DNA from: Blautia glucerasea
GTDB taxonomy: Bacteria > Bacillota > Clostridia > Lachnospirales > Lachnospiraceae
Direction: 5' to 3'
DNA: 56,013 nt
NCBI RefSeq assembly: GCF_020537505.1
Contig: NZ_JAJBMO010000027.1
Span: forward strand, 1 to 56,013
Shown here: positions 7,613 through 15,881 of the stretch, one piece after another
Layout: each line of letters opens with the position of its first letter
Position numbering within the stretch: position 1 is the stretch's first letter
The notes under the pieces: model-generated
What the model saw: only the letters and a program-made list of their open reading frames with translations
What the model was told of the DNA's origin: nothing
Database searches by the model: none
Translations under genes and position numbers: made by a program

Positions 7613-7828
7613 GGGGCAGACACAAACGGAGTCTTATACACACTGGTGGAAAGTGCCAGAGCCAATGATCTGGATGTCTATGAGTATCTGAAACACCTGC
7701 TCATAGAGATGCTCAACAATCATCATCTGGAAAATCCATCGGTCATTGACCGGCTTCTGCCCTGGGCAAAGGAGCTGCCAGAACAGTGCAGGATGAAGCG
7801 AAATAGAAAAAAGTGCCTCAAACAATAA
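7613..7828 (+). pseudogene. IS66 transposase C-terminal stub, copy 1
   Basis: The frame reads GADTNGVLYTLVESARAND followed by YEYLKHLLIEML and a tail ending CLKQ. This matches the C-terminal element of IS66 TnpC (pattern NGA.asa.iYSl.E.AKAN...YL..LLe). The DDE core is absent and no start codon has a convincing ribosome site, so this is a remnant. It abuts the small RelA partner gene and shows that an IS66 copy was inserted and mostly lost here. Confidence 0.75.
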
Positions 7829-7886
7829 TGTAGGCATTATAGCAGAGATACTGCTATTTTGCACTACGCTATATTTTGAGGCACTT
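7811..7886. repeat. Short inverted repeat AAGTGCCTCAAA / TTTGAGGCACTT
   Basis: Arms at 7811-7822 and 7875-7886 are exact 12-bp inverted copies separated by 52 bp with little else in them. The same 12-mer stands alone at 3221-3232. It could be the ends of a deleted small element or a long terminator-like fold. Confidence 0.55.
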
Positions 7887-7914
7887 ACTGTTAAGATAAG
7901 GAGAACTCCTTGGA

Positions 7915-8922
7915 TTGGACAGAAGTGAAATGCATTTAAGTAGTGGTGAACAAAATTTTATATCGTTAGCTTTTGCGCTCCTTCTTGCAAGAAATTCAGA
8001 AAAAGAATTTGTGGTGTTGGATGATCCGATATCTAGCTTTGATTCAGTATATAAAAATAAAATAGCCTTTTGCATTATAAAATTTCTCGAGAATAAAAAA
8101 CAAATAATTTTGACTCATAACACGGATTTGATCCGGTTGTTAAATGTTCAACTGAAGGATTGCTTTAACCTATATATTTTAAATAATGTGGATGGTGGTC
8201 GAAATGGATTTTTGCCAGTGAAAAGAGATGAAAAAGAAATACTAATTAGTTTATCTAATTTGGTGGAACTTTTTCAAAATAAAAATGGAAAATTAGCAAC
8301 GATAATTCACGATAAAAGACTTTTCTTAATGGCAATGATTCCTTTCTTGCGAGGATATATCCATATTATGAAAGATCCAGAGGATTTATATGGACAACTT
8401 TCTAGATTAATGCATGGGTTTGAAAATGGATCACTTGATATAGCAGATATTTATAATAAGACATTTGGATATGAGGTAGAACCTACAGAAATAATCTCAG
8501 TTTCGGATATATTAAATGTTTCAACTTCTAGGCTTGATATTATTGATGCAGAAGAGTATCCGCTCTTGGCAGATACATTGATACAAACATTAATTTATTA
8601 TCATACACGTATGAAAGTTGAGTACGAACTTGTGGATATTTTTAATATACCTCATCCAGAAGGACAAGTTCTCTTGTTAACAGATATTATTCAAAAAGCA
8701 TTTAAACCTGCAGCGGGAGCGACACAAGAAGAAAAGGATAAGGCGAGAAATAATAGGGTATTTTTTACTTCGAGAAAAACTTTATTGAACGAGTTTAATC
8801 ATTTTGAAGGTAATATGAATATTTTCCAACCTGCAATAGATATAACTGAAGCTGCTCTGCAAAAAGAAGTTACGGATATTGAAAATAAGTTGATACAATT
8901 ACGAGCTGAGTATACATTATAA
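7915..8922 (+). pseudogene. N-terminally truncated ABC/SMC-type ATPase (AAA_13/RloC-like)
   Basis: The 335 remaining residues begin just before the ABC signature (LSSGEQNFISLAFALL), followed by Walker B FVVLDDPISSFDS and the H-loop IILTHNTDL. A Walker A motif is absent, so the N-terminal half including the P-loop and any coiled coil is lost; the break coincides with the IS66 stub and inverted repeat just upstream. The best start is TTG 7915 with AAGGAG at 7898-7903, but the product could not hydrolyse ATP alone. Intact relatives (RloC, PrrC-like and similar AAA proteins) act in defence as nuclease-coupled ATPases. The C-terminal ~250 residues are unassigned. Confidence 0.75.
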
Positions 8923-8992
8923 TGTAGAGCAAAAATATAGAATATTTAAGGCTGTTATAAATATTTAAAATGAATCGGAAAGAGCGTTTTTA

Positions 8993-9127
8993 ATGAGCGA
9001 TAGAACAAATAAACCTATGATGACATCAGAGCATCTAGTTGTTAAAATGAGAGATGAAAAGGGAATTACATTTAAGTATGTTACGGAAGAAAAAGCAGAA
9101 GTATATTTGAGAGATAGTAAACGGTAG
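8993..9127 (+). pseudogene. N-terminal fragment of an Abi-family (AbiD/AbiF-like) protein
   Basis: A 44-residue frame, ATG 8993 to TAG 9127. KPMMTSEHLVVKM followed by EKGITF and EEKAEVYLRD looks like the N-terminus of Abi_2 abortive-infection proteins, where a helix with a 'kGi.f......a..fL' pattern precedes an NYYR/YRK motif. The frame stops there, so the remaining ~250 residues are lost. Assignment rests on a short stretch. Confidence 0.45.
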
Positions 9128-9142
9128 AACCCAAGTACCTTG

Positions 9143-9181
9143 AAAAATGATACGGCCGCTTTTAGCAGCCGTATCATTTTT
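9143..9181. terminator. Bidirectional intrinsic terminator
   Basis: Arms AAAAATGATACGGC (9143-9156) and GCCGTATCATTTTT (9168-9181) form a 14-bp hairpin with A and T tracts on the two sides. It lies between the Abi fragment (+) and the inverted IS66 stub (-). Confidence 0.8.
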
Positions 9182-9410
9182 CCTCTGCCTTCTTAGGCTT
9201 TCGGATATGCTCCGGTAGTGTTTTTGACTCGGGAAGAAGCTCTTCGAGAAAATCTGTATTTCTATCGTCTGTATGTTTTGGAATCTCCGTCAGCAGATAT
9301 TCAAAATAATCAAAGGGCTTTAGATTATTGGCTTTTGCGGTTTCTGCAATACTGTAAATGATTGCGGAACTGGCAGCTCCGTTGACCGTATCGATCATTT
9401 CCCAGTTCTT
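9174..9410 (-). pseudogene. IS66 transposase C-terminal stub, copy 2 (inverted)
   Basis: On the minus strand the frame reads YRKNWEMIDTVNGAASSAII and then AKANNLKPFDYFEYLL, ending KKAEEK. This is the C-terminal element of IS66 TnpC. It is head to head with copy 3: CCAGTTCTTACGGT (9400-9413) and ACCGTAAAAACTGG (9431-9444) form an inverted repeat at the junction, because both stubs begin with a YRKNW codon run. The catalytic core is absent from both. Confidence 0.75.
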
Positions 9411-9428
9411 ACGGTTATGTGCTTAAGA

Positions 9429-9707
9429 ACATACCGTAAAAACTGGCTGTTCTGTGACACACCAAACGGAGCCCAGGCCAGCGCTATCGTGTACACAATG
9501 GTAGAAATGGCAAAAGCCAATGGAGTAAACGTCTATCGCTATCTTACCTATCTGCTGGAGAAACTGCCTGATGATAGGATGAGTGATGATGAATTAGAAC
9601 TTCTGGCGCCATGGAACGAAACTGTCAAAGCTGAGATCGAACGTCGTGCAAACGAATCAAATCAATCATATGTGAATTGTCAAGGTGCTCCGGCTACTGA
9701 AAAGTAG
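9429..9707 (+). pseudogene. IS66 transposase C-terminal stub, copy 3
   Basis: The frame reads TYRKNWLFCDTPNGAQASAI, then VEMAKANGVNVYRYLTYLLE and LLAPWNETVKAEI, the usual IS66 TnpC C-terminus, and stops at TAG 9705-9707 inside a terminator hairpin. A longer open frame begins at 9417, but there is no ribosome site. It diverges from copies 1 and 2, so at least two or three different IS66 elements once stood here. Confidence 0.75.
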
Positions 9708-9719
9708 TCGGGGATTTTT
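9690..9719 (+). terminator. Intrinsic terminator after IS66 stub
   Basis: Stem CCGGCTACT / AGTAGTCGG (one G-U pair) with a GAAAA loop is followed by GGATTTTTC. It includes the stop codon of the IS66 stub. Confidence 0.65.
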
Positions 9720-9806
9720 CTATCATACCTAAAAATTAAGCGCTTACGTTCTTAGAAATGAACGGGGAGTATTTGATAATATTTAAAGTAAGAAGGTAGT
9801 AATTAT

Positions 9807-11045
9807 ATGAATAAAAAGGAATTATATTCATTTTTTTCCTATTGTGAAAAAATTTCGGACTCTAGAAATTATGCAGCATATACAGAATCTGATCCTATAT
9901 GGACAGGACAACGGGAGGCATTATATGCTAACGGGATCATACCAGGATTATATCGCGAAAAGGATGAGAAATTATTTTCTTTAATTTCACAACCTTGTGA
10001 TCATAAGGAACTAATTAGGTTACTCAGTATTGAAGTGAAGGAATACAACAATTCAGAATTAACGAGGCTGGCTCAAAAGTATGGAACGTTTAGGGTACTG
10101 TCGGAAGTTAAGGAACCGTTGCTTAAGTGGGTTGCAGATTATAATTATTTGTTAGCATTTCCTATGTACAGGTCAAAGGAAGATATGCTTGCAAGTTCTG
10201 CTCCAGAACGAGTTCTTTCCTATGTATATGTCTACTTGGCGTATAATTTATATAGAAAAAAAAACGAAATGAAAAATTGTTATTCAGGGGAACAGCCGAA
10301 TACAGAGGCTTTATATAAGAATGTTTTTGATAAGTCATCTGAATTCAGAGCATGGGGATTGTTGCCTGTGGATGAAATAAGAAAATTTGATTCACAAAAT
10401 GATCCAGTACGGCTTTATGATTCGAGTTTGGATAAAACTATATTCTTGAATATGCCAAGACCATTAGCAGGAGTTTTGGATGAGCTATATAAGAAGCATT
10501 ATATAGGAAATTTTGCAATTCGTTCGTGTGATTTCTATATATATGATGGTGTAAATTGTATGGGTAGTTTACTTGAGGCATTAGAAAAAGGAAGGATTTT
10601 TTCGTGGGATTTTGAAAAACTTCCAGATGTTACAAGACTTTATAGTGCAGAGTATGAAGACTGCCTTTGGATTAAAGTAGAAGGTTCCGATATAACCTTT
10701 GAAGAACTGTGCAAGGATTTCCATGAAGACGGGGAATTTGTTGTCACACAGATGATTCATTTGCAGCATGTAGGTAATACGATTACACATCTTGACCATG
10801 AATATATTTTCTACGATTTAGAAAACTATGACGAGAGAATATATAATGTCGGTGTTAAAGGAGAGGGCAGAAAAAGAGTTAAAACTTTTAAGATTGATCG
10901 TTCAACTATACCAATGGATTATCAATGCAAAATGTACAAAGATGATAAAGAGGTCTTAGTGCCTTTTATATTCTTTGTGTTGAACAATTACTTTGAACAT
11001 AAGGAGTTATTGGAAGAATATTTTCATGATATATTAAGAATATAA
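9807..11045 (+). CDS. Unknown 412-aa protein
   Basis: A full-length-looking gene with an AGAAGG ribosome site at 9791-9796 and ATG 9807. The product is acidic, has no membrane segments or signal peptide, and I do not recognise a family. Noticeable features are a Tyr/Leu-rich central part (VLSYVYVYLAYNLYRKK, ~132-148) and a beta-rich C-terminal half containing IHLQHVGNTITHLDHEYIFYDL and KGEGRKRVKTFKIDRSTIP. AT-rich codon use matches the island. It stands alone between an IS66 stub and a beheaded sugar nucleotidyltransferase gene. A defence role is possible from location only. Confidence 0.6.
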   Translation: MNKKELYSFFSYCEKISDSRNYAAYTESDPIWTGQREALYANGIIPGLYREKDEKLFSLISQPCDHKELIRLLSIEVKEYNNSELTRLAQKYGTFRVLSEVKEPLLKWVADYNYLLAFPMYRSKEDMLASSAPERVLSYVYVYLAYNLYRKKNEMKNCYSGEQPNTEALYKNVFDKSSEFRAWGLLPVDEIRKFDSQNDPVRLYDSSLDKTIFLNMPRPLAGVLDELYKKHYIGNFAIRSCDFYIYDGVNCMGSLLEALEKGRIFSWDFEKLPDVTRLYSAEYEDCLWIKVEGSDITFEELCKDFHEDGEFVVTQMIHLQHVGNTITHLDHEYIFYDLENYDERIYNVGVKGEGRKRVKTFKIDRSTIPMDYQCKMYKDDKEVLVPFIFFVLNNYFEHKELLEEYFHDILRI

Positions 11046-11060
11046 ATACGTTTACAAATT

Positions 11061-11669
11061 GTGCAAGCATTGGGGGCTGACCCGTGCGCCCCTTGGGGAA
11101 CTGGACAGGCAGTTTTGGCAGCGAAGAAGCTGCTGAATACTCCGTTTATTGTGATTAATGCAGATGATTATTACGGAAAAGAGGGCTTCAGAGCTGTTCA
11201 TGAATATCTGGTAAACGGTGGGAAATCCTGTATGGCTGGTTTTGTGCTGAAAAATACGTTGTCTGATAATGGCGGTGTAACTCGTGGTATCTGCAAAATG
11301 GATGAGCAGAATAACCTGACTGAGGTTGTGGAAACAAAGAATATTGTTAAGACTGCAGAGGGTGTAGTTCTGGATACAGATTCTCTTGTTTCTATGAATA
11401 TGTGGGGATTAACACCAGACTTCCTGGAGATATTGGAAACTGGTTTTGCCCGTTTTTTTGAAAAAGAAGTTCCAGCGGATCCGTTGAAAGCTGAGTATCT
11501 GATTCCGACTTTTATCGGAGAATTACTGGCTGAAGGAAAAATGGATGTGAAAGTGCTGCGTACCAATGATACCTGGTATGGAATGACTTATAAGGAGGAT
11601 GTCATGGCTGTCAGGGACAGCTTTAAAGAAATGTTTGAAAAGGGAATATATAAGGCAGATTTGTTTTAG
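11061..11669 (+). pseudogene. Sugar-phosphate nucleotidyltransferase, N-terminus missing
   Basis: The product carries PWGTGQAVLAAK, FIVINADDYYGKEGF and the C-terminal half of an NTP_transferase-family enzyme (NDP-sugar pyrophosphorylase type; these are usually ~300 aa). The N-terminal ~100 residues with the LAAGxGxR nucleotide-binding motif are missing: the frame begins at a GTG immediately before DPCAPWGTG with no ribosome site. The cut lies at the right end of the first AT-rich block, and a copy of this gene's 3' end (3237-3269) lies at the left side of that block, so recombination here removed the front of the gene. Probably non-functional. Confidence 0.8.
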
Positions 11670-11824
11670 GATCTGTGATATACTGGAGCCATGGGAAATC
11701 ACCGTGGCTTTATGTTTTATATTACGGGAGAAGGGAATATTGTGGAGGCTGGAGATATAGAGTCTGCTTGGCTGAAAAACTGAAATAAAACATATCAAAA
11801 ACTAAGAAAAGGAGAACGACAAAA

Positions 11825-12217
11825 ATGGAAGAAGTAGAGAAATTCTTAAAAGAAGCTGAAACATATTACCTGGCAACGGTCGAGGGCGACCAGCCGAGAG
11901 TGCGCCCGTTTGGCACAGCGCATATTTTTGAAGGCAAGCTGTACATCCAGACTGGTAAGAAGAAGGATGTTTCCAAGCAGCTGCACGCAAACCCGAAAGC
12001 AGAGTTGTGTGCATTCAAAGGCGACGAGTGGATTCGCGTTGCGGGCGAGTTGGTAGAAGATGATCGTGTAGAAGCGAGAGAATCTATGCTGGATGCCTAT
12101 CCGAGTTTGAAGAAAATGTATGCTGCAGATGATGGCAATACTGAGGTGTTCTACTTCAAGAATGGTGTGGCTACCATCAGTTCGTTTACCCATGAGCCGA
12201 AAGTAATCAAGTTTTGA
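11825..12217 (+). CDS. Pyridoxamine 5'-phosphate oxidase-like flavoprotein
   Basis: A 130-aa protein of the PNPOx-like split-barrel family: YYLATVEGDQPRVRPFG (residues 14-30), then GKLYIQTGKKKDV with the basic residues expected to bind FMN phosphate, and ELCAF..DEWIRVAGE. Stand-alone versions of this size bind flavin and reduce small molecules; the true substrate is unknown and it is unlikely to be the vitamin B6 enzyme itself. AAGGAG at 11809-11814 supports ATG 11825. It ends before a strong terminator and belongs to the GC-richer piece of ordinary chromosome inside the island. Confidence 0.85.
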   Translation: MEEVEKFLKEAETYYLATVEGDQPRVRPFGTAHIFEGKLYIQTGKKKDVSKQLHANPKAELCAFKGDEWIRVAGELVEDDRVEARESMLDAYPSLKKMYAADDGNTEVFYFKNGVATISSFTHEPKVIKF

Positions 12218-12223
12218 TAATGT

Positions 12224-12271
12224 TGCCGTGTGTGTTTCGGGCTCTGAGCTGAGTCCGAAACACACACGGCA
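12224..12271 (+). terminator. Strong hairpin after the flavoprotein gene
   Basis: Arms TGCCGTGTGTGTTTCGG (12224-12240) and CCGAAACACACACGGCA (12255-12271) pair over 17 bp, followed by TATTTTG. It lies 6 bp after the stop codon, so it is the natural transcript end. Confidence 0.8.
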
Positions 12272-12330
12272 TATTTTGAATACCGACATATAGTTTATAA
12301 CGAAAATAAAAGAAATGGAGCGTGACAACA

Positions 12331-12714
12331 GTGAATTTATCAAAAATACATCATATTGCAATCATCGTATCTGACTATGAAGCCGCTAAGGATTTTTATG
12401 TAAACAAACTGGGGTTCTCTGTTATAAGAGAAAACTATCGCCCAGAGCGTAAGGACTGGAAGCTGGATCTTCGTGTCAATGAACACACAGAGCTGGAGAT
12501 TTTCGCTGAAGAAAATCCACCGAAGCGTGTGAACCGTCCAGAAGCCTGTGGGCTACGTCATCTTGCGTTCTGCGTAGACAGTGTAGAGCAGACGGTGAGG
12601 GAGCTGGCAGAAGTTGGGATTGAATGTGAGTCAATCCGTGTGGATGATTATACCGGTAAGAAGATGACATTCTTCCACGACCCGGATGGACTGCCGCTGG
12701 AACTCCATGAGTAA
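12331..12714 (+). CDS. VOC-family (glyoxalase/bleomycin-resistance fold) protein
   Basis: A 127-aa single-domain vicinal-oxygen-chelate protein. NLSKIHHIAIIVSDYEAAKD with FYVNKLGF at the N-terminus and 'GLRHLAFCV...FHDPDGLPLELHE' at the C-terminus show the metal-ligand positions: His (IHHIAI), Glu (LEIF), His (RHLAF) and Glu (LELHE). It resembles the SMU/GloA2-type subgroup seen in Firmicutes. Start: GTG 12331 with GGAG at 12317-12320 is preferred; GTG 12322 is too close to the ribosome site. It runs straight into a truncated GNAT gene. Confidence 0.85.
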   Translation: MNLSKIHHIAIIVSDYEAAKDFYVNKLGFSVIRENYRPERKDWKLDLRVNEHTELEIFAEENPPKRVNRPEACGLRHLAFCVDSVEQTVRELAEVGIECESIRVDDYTGKKMTFFHDPDGLPLELHE

Positions 12715-12727
12715 AGAGGTGGACAAA

Positions 12728-12937
12728 ATGATATTCCGTAAGGCAGAAAAAGAGGATTTTTACAAAATCAGATCCCTGTACTGGAACTTGATTGACCAGG
12801 AGCAGAATGATCCGTCATTCCCACATTGGAAGAAGGGAATCCACCCATCTGGTGAGATGATACAGAACAGCATTGATACAGGACAACTGTATCCGTACAA
12901 AGAGCTGGCAAGTCAGTCAGACTTCGACCGATTCTAA
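12728..12937 (+). pseudogene. GNAT acetyltransferase, cut after ~55 residues
   Basis: ATG 12728 (ribosome site AGAGGTGG at 12714-12721) opens a typical GNAT N-terminus, MIFRKAEKEDFYKIRSLYW, followed by the DQEQNDPSFPHWKKGIHP segment common to a clostridial subfamily. After ...SIDTGQLY the sequence becomes unrelated and stops at 12937. The acetyl-CoA binding motif (RxxGxG/A) is absent, so the enzyme is dead. The break marks the left edge of the second AT-rich block. Confidence 0.7.
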
Positions 12938-12955
12938 TGGTTCGACTTATTTTAC

Positions 12956-13026
12956 TTGACTATGAAGACCATCTGATTTATTATACTCGTAAAAAGTAAC
13001 TTACGAGTTACTAACTTACGAGTATA
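12956..13026 (+). promoter_or_regulatory. Promoter with triple operator-like repeats upstream of the DUF234 ATPase
   Basis: TTGACT (12956-12961) and TATTAT (12979-12984) are spaced by 17 bp. Overlapping and following them are ACTCGTAA (12985-12992), TTACGAGT (13001-13008) and TTACGAGT (13016-13023). The outer pair extends to an 11-bp perfect inverted repeat, TATACTCGTAA (12982-12992) / TTACGAGTATA (13016-13026). This is what an operator for a dimeric repressor would look like. Confidence 0.55.
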
Positions 13027-13044
13027 ATTATTGGAGGTGGGCGA

Positions 13045-14442
13045 ATGAGTCAATTCTATTGCCGTGAGGATGAACTTCGGAAACTGAATAAACGGTACGC
13101 TGGTGATAAGTTTGAGTGTATTGTCATCTACGGCAGACGGCGTGTTGGTAAAACTGCATTGATCAATGAGTTCTGTAAAGATAAACCTACCATTTTCTTT
13201 TCTGCATTGAACACGACAGGAAAGGAAAATCTGGAGGCTCTCTCAAAGTCAATCATGAGTTTTGAGCGGCCAGATATGGAATCTGCACCGGAGTTCAGGT
13301 CTTATGATGCTGCCCTGGATGAATTGACAGTACTTTCAAAGGAAAAAAGAATCGTCTTTGTTATTGATGAGTATCCATATCTTGCAAAAGCGAAGCAGTC
13401 TATTTCAGCGATGTTGCAGCATATCATCGACCACAAATGGACGGAGTCCAAGATGTACCTGATTCTTTGCGGTTCCTCTATGAGCTTCATGGAGAGTCAG
13501 GTACTTGGCAAGGAAAGTCCATTGTATGGCAGACGAACCGGTCAGTTTAAGATTGAGCCGCTGGACTATAAGGAAACAGCTGTGTTTCACCCGAATCTGT
13601 CCGCAGAGGACAATTCCCTGATTTATGGAATCACGGGAGGAGTTCCACACTATATCAACAAGTTGGATGTGAAGGATAGTGTGGATGAGGCTCTGCTGGA
13701 TAATTTCTTTGACCGCTCCAGCTATCTGTATGAGGAACCGGGAAATCTGCTGAAGCATGAACTTCGGGAGCCGGCCATTTATAATGCAATCATCAAAGCG
13801 ATTGCAGAGGGAGCTTCCCGAATGAATGACATCAAGATGAAAGTCGGCGAGGAGAACTCAATCGTATCGAAGTATCTGAAAACGCTGATTGACCTTGGTA
13901 TTGCCAAAAAGGAAACCCCGATTACAGAAAAAACGGGTAAGAAAACCATTTATTTGTTGGCAGATAACTTCTTCCGGTTTTGGTATCGGTTTGTGCCAAT
14001 CAATATGAGTGTTATTGACTCTGGCAGGATTGCAAAGACCTATCCACACGCTGTAAAGCAGTATCTTCCGGATTATATGGGGCTGATTTTTGAGAAGATG
14101 TGTCAGGATTATCTGCTTTATTATTCGGATAGCCTCCCTATTGAGCTGAGTGAAATCGGTCAGTGGTGGGGTACAGACTCGAAGAAGAAAAAGCAAATAC
14201 AGATTGATATTGTCGGAACTCCTGTTGAGGGTAAGGACTATATCATTGGTTCGTGTAAGTACAGAAATGAGAAAATTGGCGTGGATGAACTCGACTTGAT
14301 TCGGGATTATGCCTCAGTTTTCGGAAAAGGTAACAACTATCACTACTATATTTTCTCGAAAGGCGGATTCACAGAGGGACTTCTTCAGGCACAAGAGCGA
14401 GGTGAAGTTCGGCTGATAACGCTGGAAGACCTTTACAAGTAA
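13045..14442 (+). CDS. ATPase of the archaeal-type AAA/DUF234 family
   Basis: A 465-aa protein. The N-terminal AAA_14/ATPase_2-type domain has Walker A YGRRRVGKTAL (29-39) and Walker B FVIDEYPYL (~104-112). A winged-helix part follows, then the C-terminal DUF234 region beginning near FRFWYRFV and ending in a PD-(D/E)XK-like fold with IQIDIVG and IIGSCKYRNEKIG (an E/D...CK pattern). GGAGGTG at 13034-13040 supports ATG 13045. Such ATPases are common in gut Firmicutes and Bacteroidetes and have no settled function; many sit in defence or mobile regions. It has its own promoter with operator-like repeats. Confidence 0.85.
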   Translation: MSQFYCREDELRKLNKRYAGDKFECIVIYGRRRVGKTALINEFCKDKPTIFFSALNTTGKENLEALSKSIMSFERPDMESAPEFRSYDAALDELTVLSKEKRIVFVIDEYPYLAKAKQSISAMLQHIIDHKWTESKMYLILCGSSMSFMESQVLGKESPLYGRRTGQFKIEPLDYKETAVFHPNLSAEDNSLIYGITGGVPHYINKLDVKDSVDEALLDNFFDRSSYLYEEPGNLLKHELREPAIYNAIIKAIAEGASRMNDIKMKVGEENSIVSKYLKTLIDLGIAKKETPITEKTGKKTIYLLADNFFRFWYRFVPINMSVIDSGRIAKTYPHAVKQYLPDYMGLIFEKMCQDYLLYYSDSLPIELSEIGQWWGTDSKKKKQIQIDIVGTPVEGKDYIIGSCKYRNEKIGVDELDLIRDYASVFGKGNNYHYYIFSKGGFTEGLLQAQERGEVRLITLEDLYK

Positions 14443-14472
14443 GAATTCATAAACACGCATAAAATTATTGAG
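14440..14472 (+). repeat. Fragment of a ~94-bp noncoding repeat (left part)
   Basis: Identical to 28885-28917 except for one base (32 of 33). It overlaps the stop codon of the DUF234 ATPase gene. The remaining 14473-14560 upstream of the AlbA_2 gene shows no other feature. Confidence 0.75.
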
Positions 14473-14560
14473 TTTAACTTTAGCGAACTGTGCCGAATGA
14501 AACATAAAACACACTCTAGAGTAAGCCCTTAAATGCCTGATTGTATACGAGGATAACATT

Positions 14561-15709
14561 ATGAAGATAAACGATAAAGAATTTCGGGATTGGACTAAGG
14601 AAGATATAAAAGTTCTCATTGAAAACGATGTTTTTAGAGAGAACAATTCCATAGACTATAAAGTCAATTTTGCTATGCTTGAATGTGCTGATAAAAATTT
14701 AAAAAAGAAAAAGCAAGCAGAATTTAGAAATGATATCTGTTCTTTCGCAAATTCAGACGGCGGATATATCTTTTTTGGAATTAGTGAAGTTTCAGGGATG
14801 GCTAAGGATTTGATTGGAATTACAATATCAGATCCGGATCATTTTGAGCTGGATCGTAGAAATGAATTACAAGCTATTCAGCCAGTAACTCCAGATGTTG
14901 ATTTTTCTTTTATTCCATTGTATGAAGATAAATATATTGTGGTTCTTCATATTCACAGAGGCTATTATAAACCATATATTACAGAAGAAAAAGAGGGAGA
15001 ATTTCATTTTTATATAAGGAGAGGAAATAGAAAACAGCCAATGTCTTATTCTGAGATGAGAAATGATTTTTTGAATGCTGTAATGTTGTCAGAAGATATT
15101 AAGAAATTCAGAGAAGAACGATTAAATGAATATATGGTGGAAGAGGCAACTCCTTTTGCATTGTTGCATATAATTCCAGCTACATTTAAAAATCAAATGG
15201 ATTATATCCCAATGTTTGAATTGTTCAAACAAGGAAAATTGAACTTTGATAAACTGTATAATAGTTTGATTAGAGGGCAAGCTGTTCCTAATGTGGATGG
15301 AGTGTATTTTCCAGATTATTCTGAACTATATAATTTTGAGCAGTTGCAAATATTTAACAGTGGCGTTGTTGAATTGAGATTAGATTTGTCTACACGAATG
15401 ATAAATGGTGAAATATATCTGATGACAGTTGAATTATTTGATGAATTAAGAAAACTGATATCAGATACAGCTGAGCTATATAAAAATCTGGGACGTTCAA
15501 CTACAATGTATATTGGCGTAACTATAGTTGGCAGCAAAGGCTATTGGAATTATATTCCAAGTGCTTTAGACGCACCTACTCAGGTTGATCGCAATAAAAT
15601 TATGTGTATTCCAATAGAAATACGTAATATTTTGGATGTGCAACAAGTCGAAGAGGGCATTGGGAATTGCATTAGGGCGACAAAATACTCTCTTGGGATA
15701 AAGAATTAG
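14561..15709 (+). CDS. AlbA_2 (Schlafen-type) domain protein
   Basis: A 382-aa protein. The N-terminal ~170 residues are an AlbA_2/Schlafen-core domain: ENNSIDYKVNF (~28-38, the conserved E...E/D-x-K set), NDICSFANSDGGYIFFGIS (~61-79) and FHFYIRRGNRKQPMSYSEM. AlbA_2 domains bind nucleic acids, and in Schlafen proteins related residues cleave tRNA. The C-terminal ~200 residues are not recognised and contain no HATPase or helicase. The start has a weak site (CGAGGA at 14549-14554). Genes with this domain are frequent in defence islands. It is immediately followed by the tail of a RelA/SpoT gene. Confidence 0.8.
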   Translation: MKINDKEFRDWTKEDIKVLIENDVFRENNSIDYKVNFAMLECADKNLKKKKQAEFRNDICSFANSDGGYIFFGISEVSGMAKDLIGITISDPDHFELDRRNELQAIQPVTPDVDFSFIPLYEDKYIVVLHIHRGYYKPYITEEKEGEFHFYIRRGNRKQPMSYSEMRNDFLNAVMLSEDIKKFREERLNEYMVEEATPFALLHIIPATFKNQMDYIPMFELFKQGKLNFDKLYNSLIRGQAVPNVDGVYFPDYSELYNFEQLQIFNSGVVELRLDLSTRMINGEIYLMTVELFDELRKLISDTAELYKNLGRSTTMYIGVTIVGSKGYWNYIPSALDAPTQVDRNKIMCIPIEIRNILDVQQVEEGIGNCIRATKYSLGIKN

Positions 15710-15767
15710 CTGTCGAGGAACATTACAGCAAGTGAAGAATTTCCTTTTGCAAGCAAAATTGTTATTG

Positions 15768-15881
15768 TATCCTGATGAAGTTGGAAAAACTTTGCGAAAA
15801 ATGTATGAAGCAGGAGAAATTCGAAATGAAAATGAATTTGAGGAGGCATTAAAAAATGTGCTATCTAATTGCCAAAAATAA
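15768..15881 (+). pseudogene. C-terminal tail of a RelA/SpoT-domain gene, copy 2
   Basis: The frame reads YPDEVGKTLRKMYEAGEIRN and ends NVLSNCQK. It aligns with the C-terminus of the intact protein at 6753-7376 (YPTEMGKVMRGKYESGLIRN, NVLSGSERS). Everything upstream of this tail is missing. From 15814 the DNA is almost identical to 28570 onward. Confidence 0.8.
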
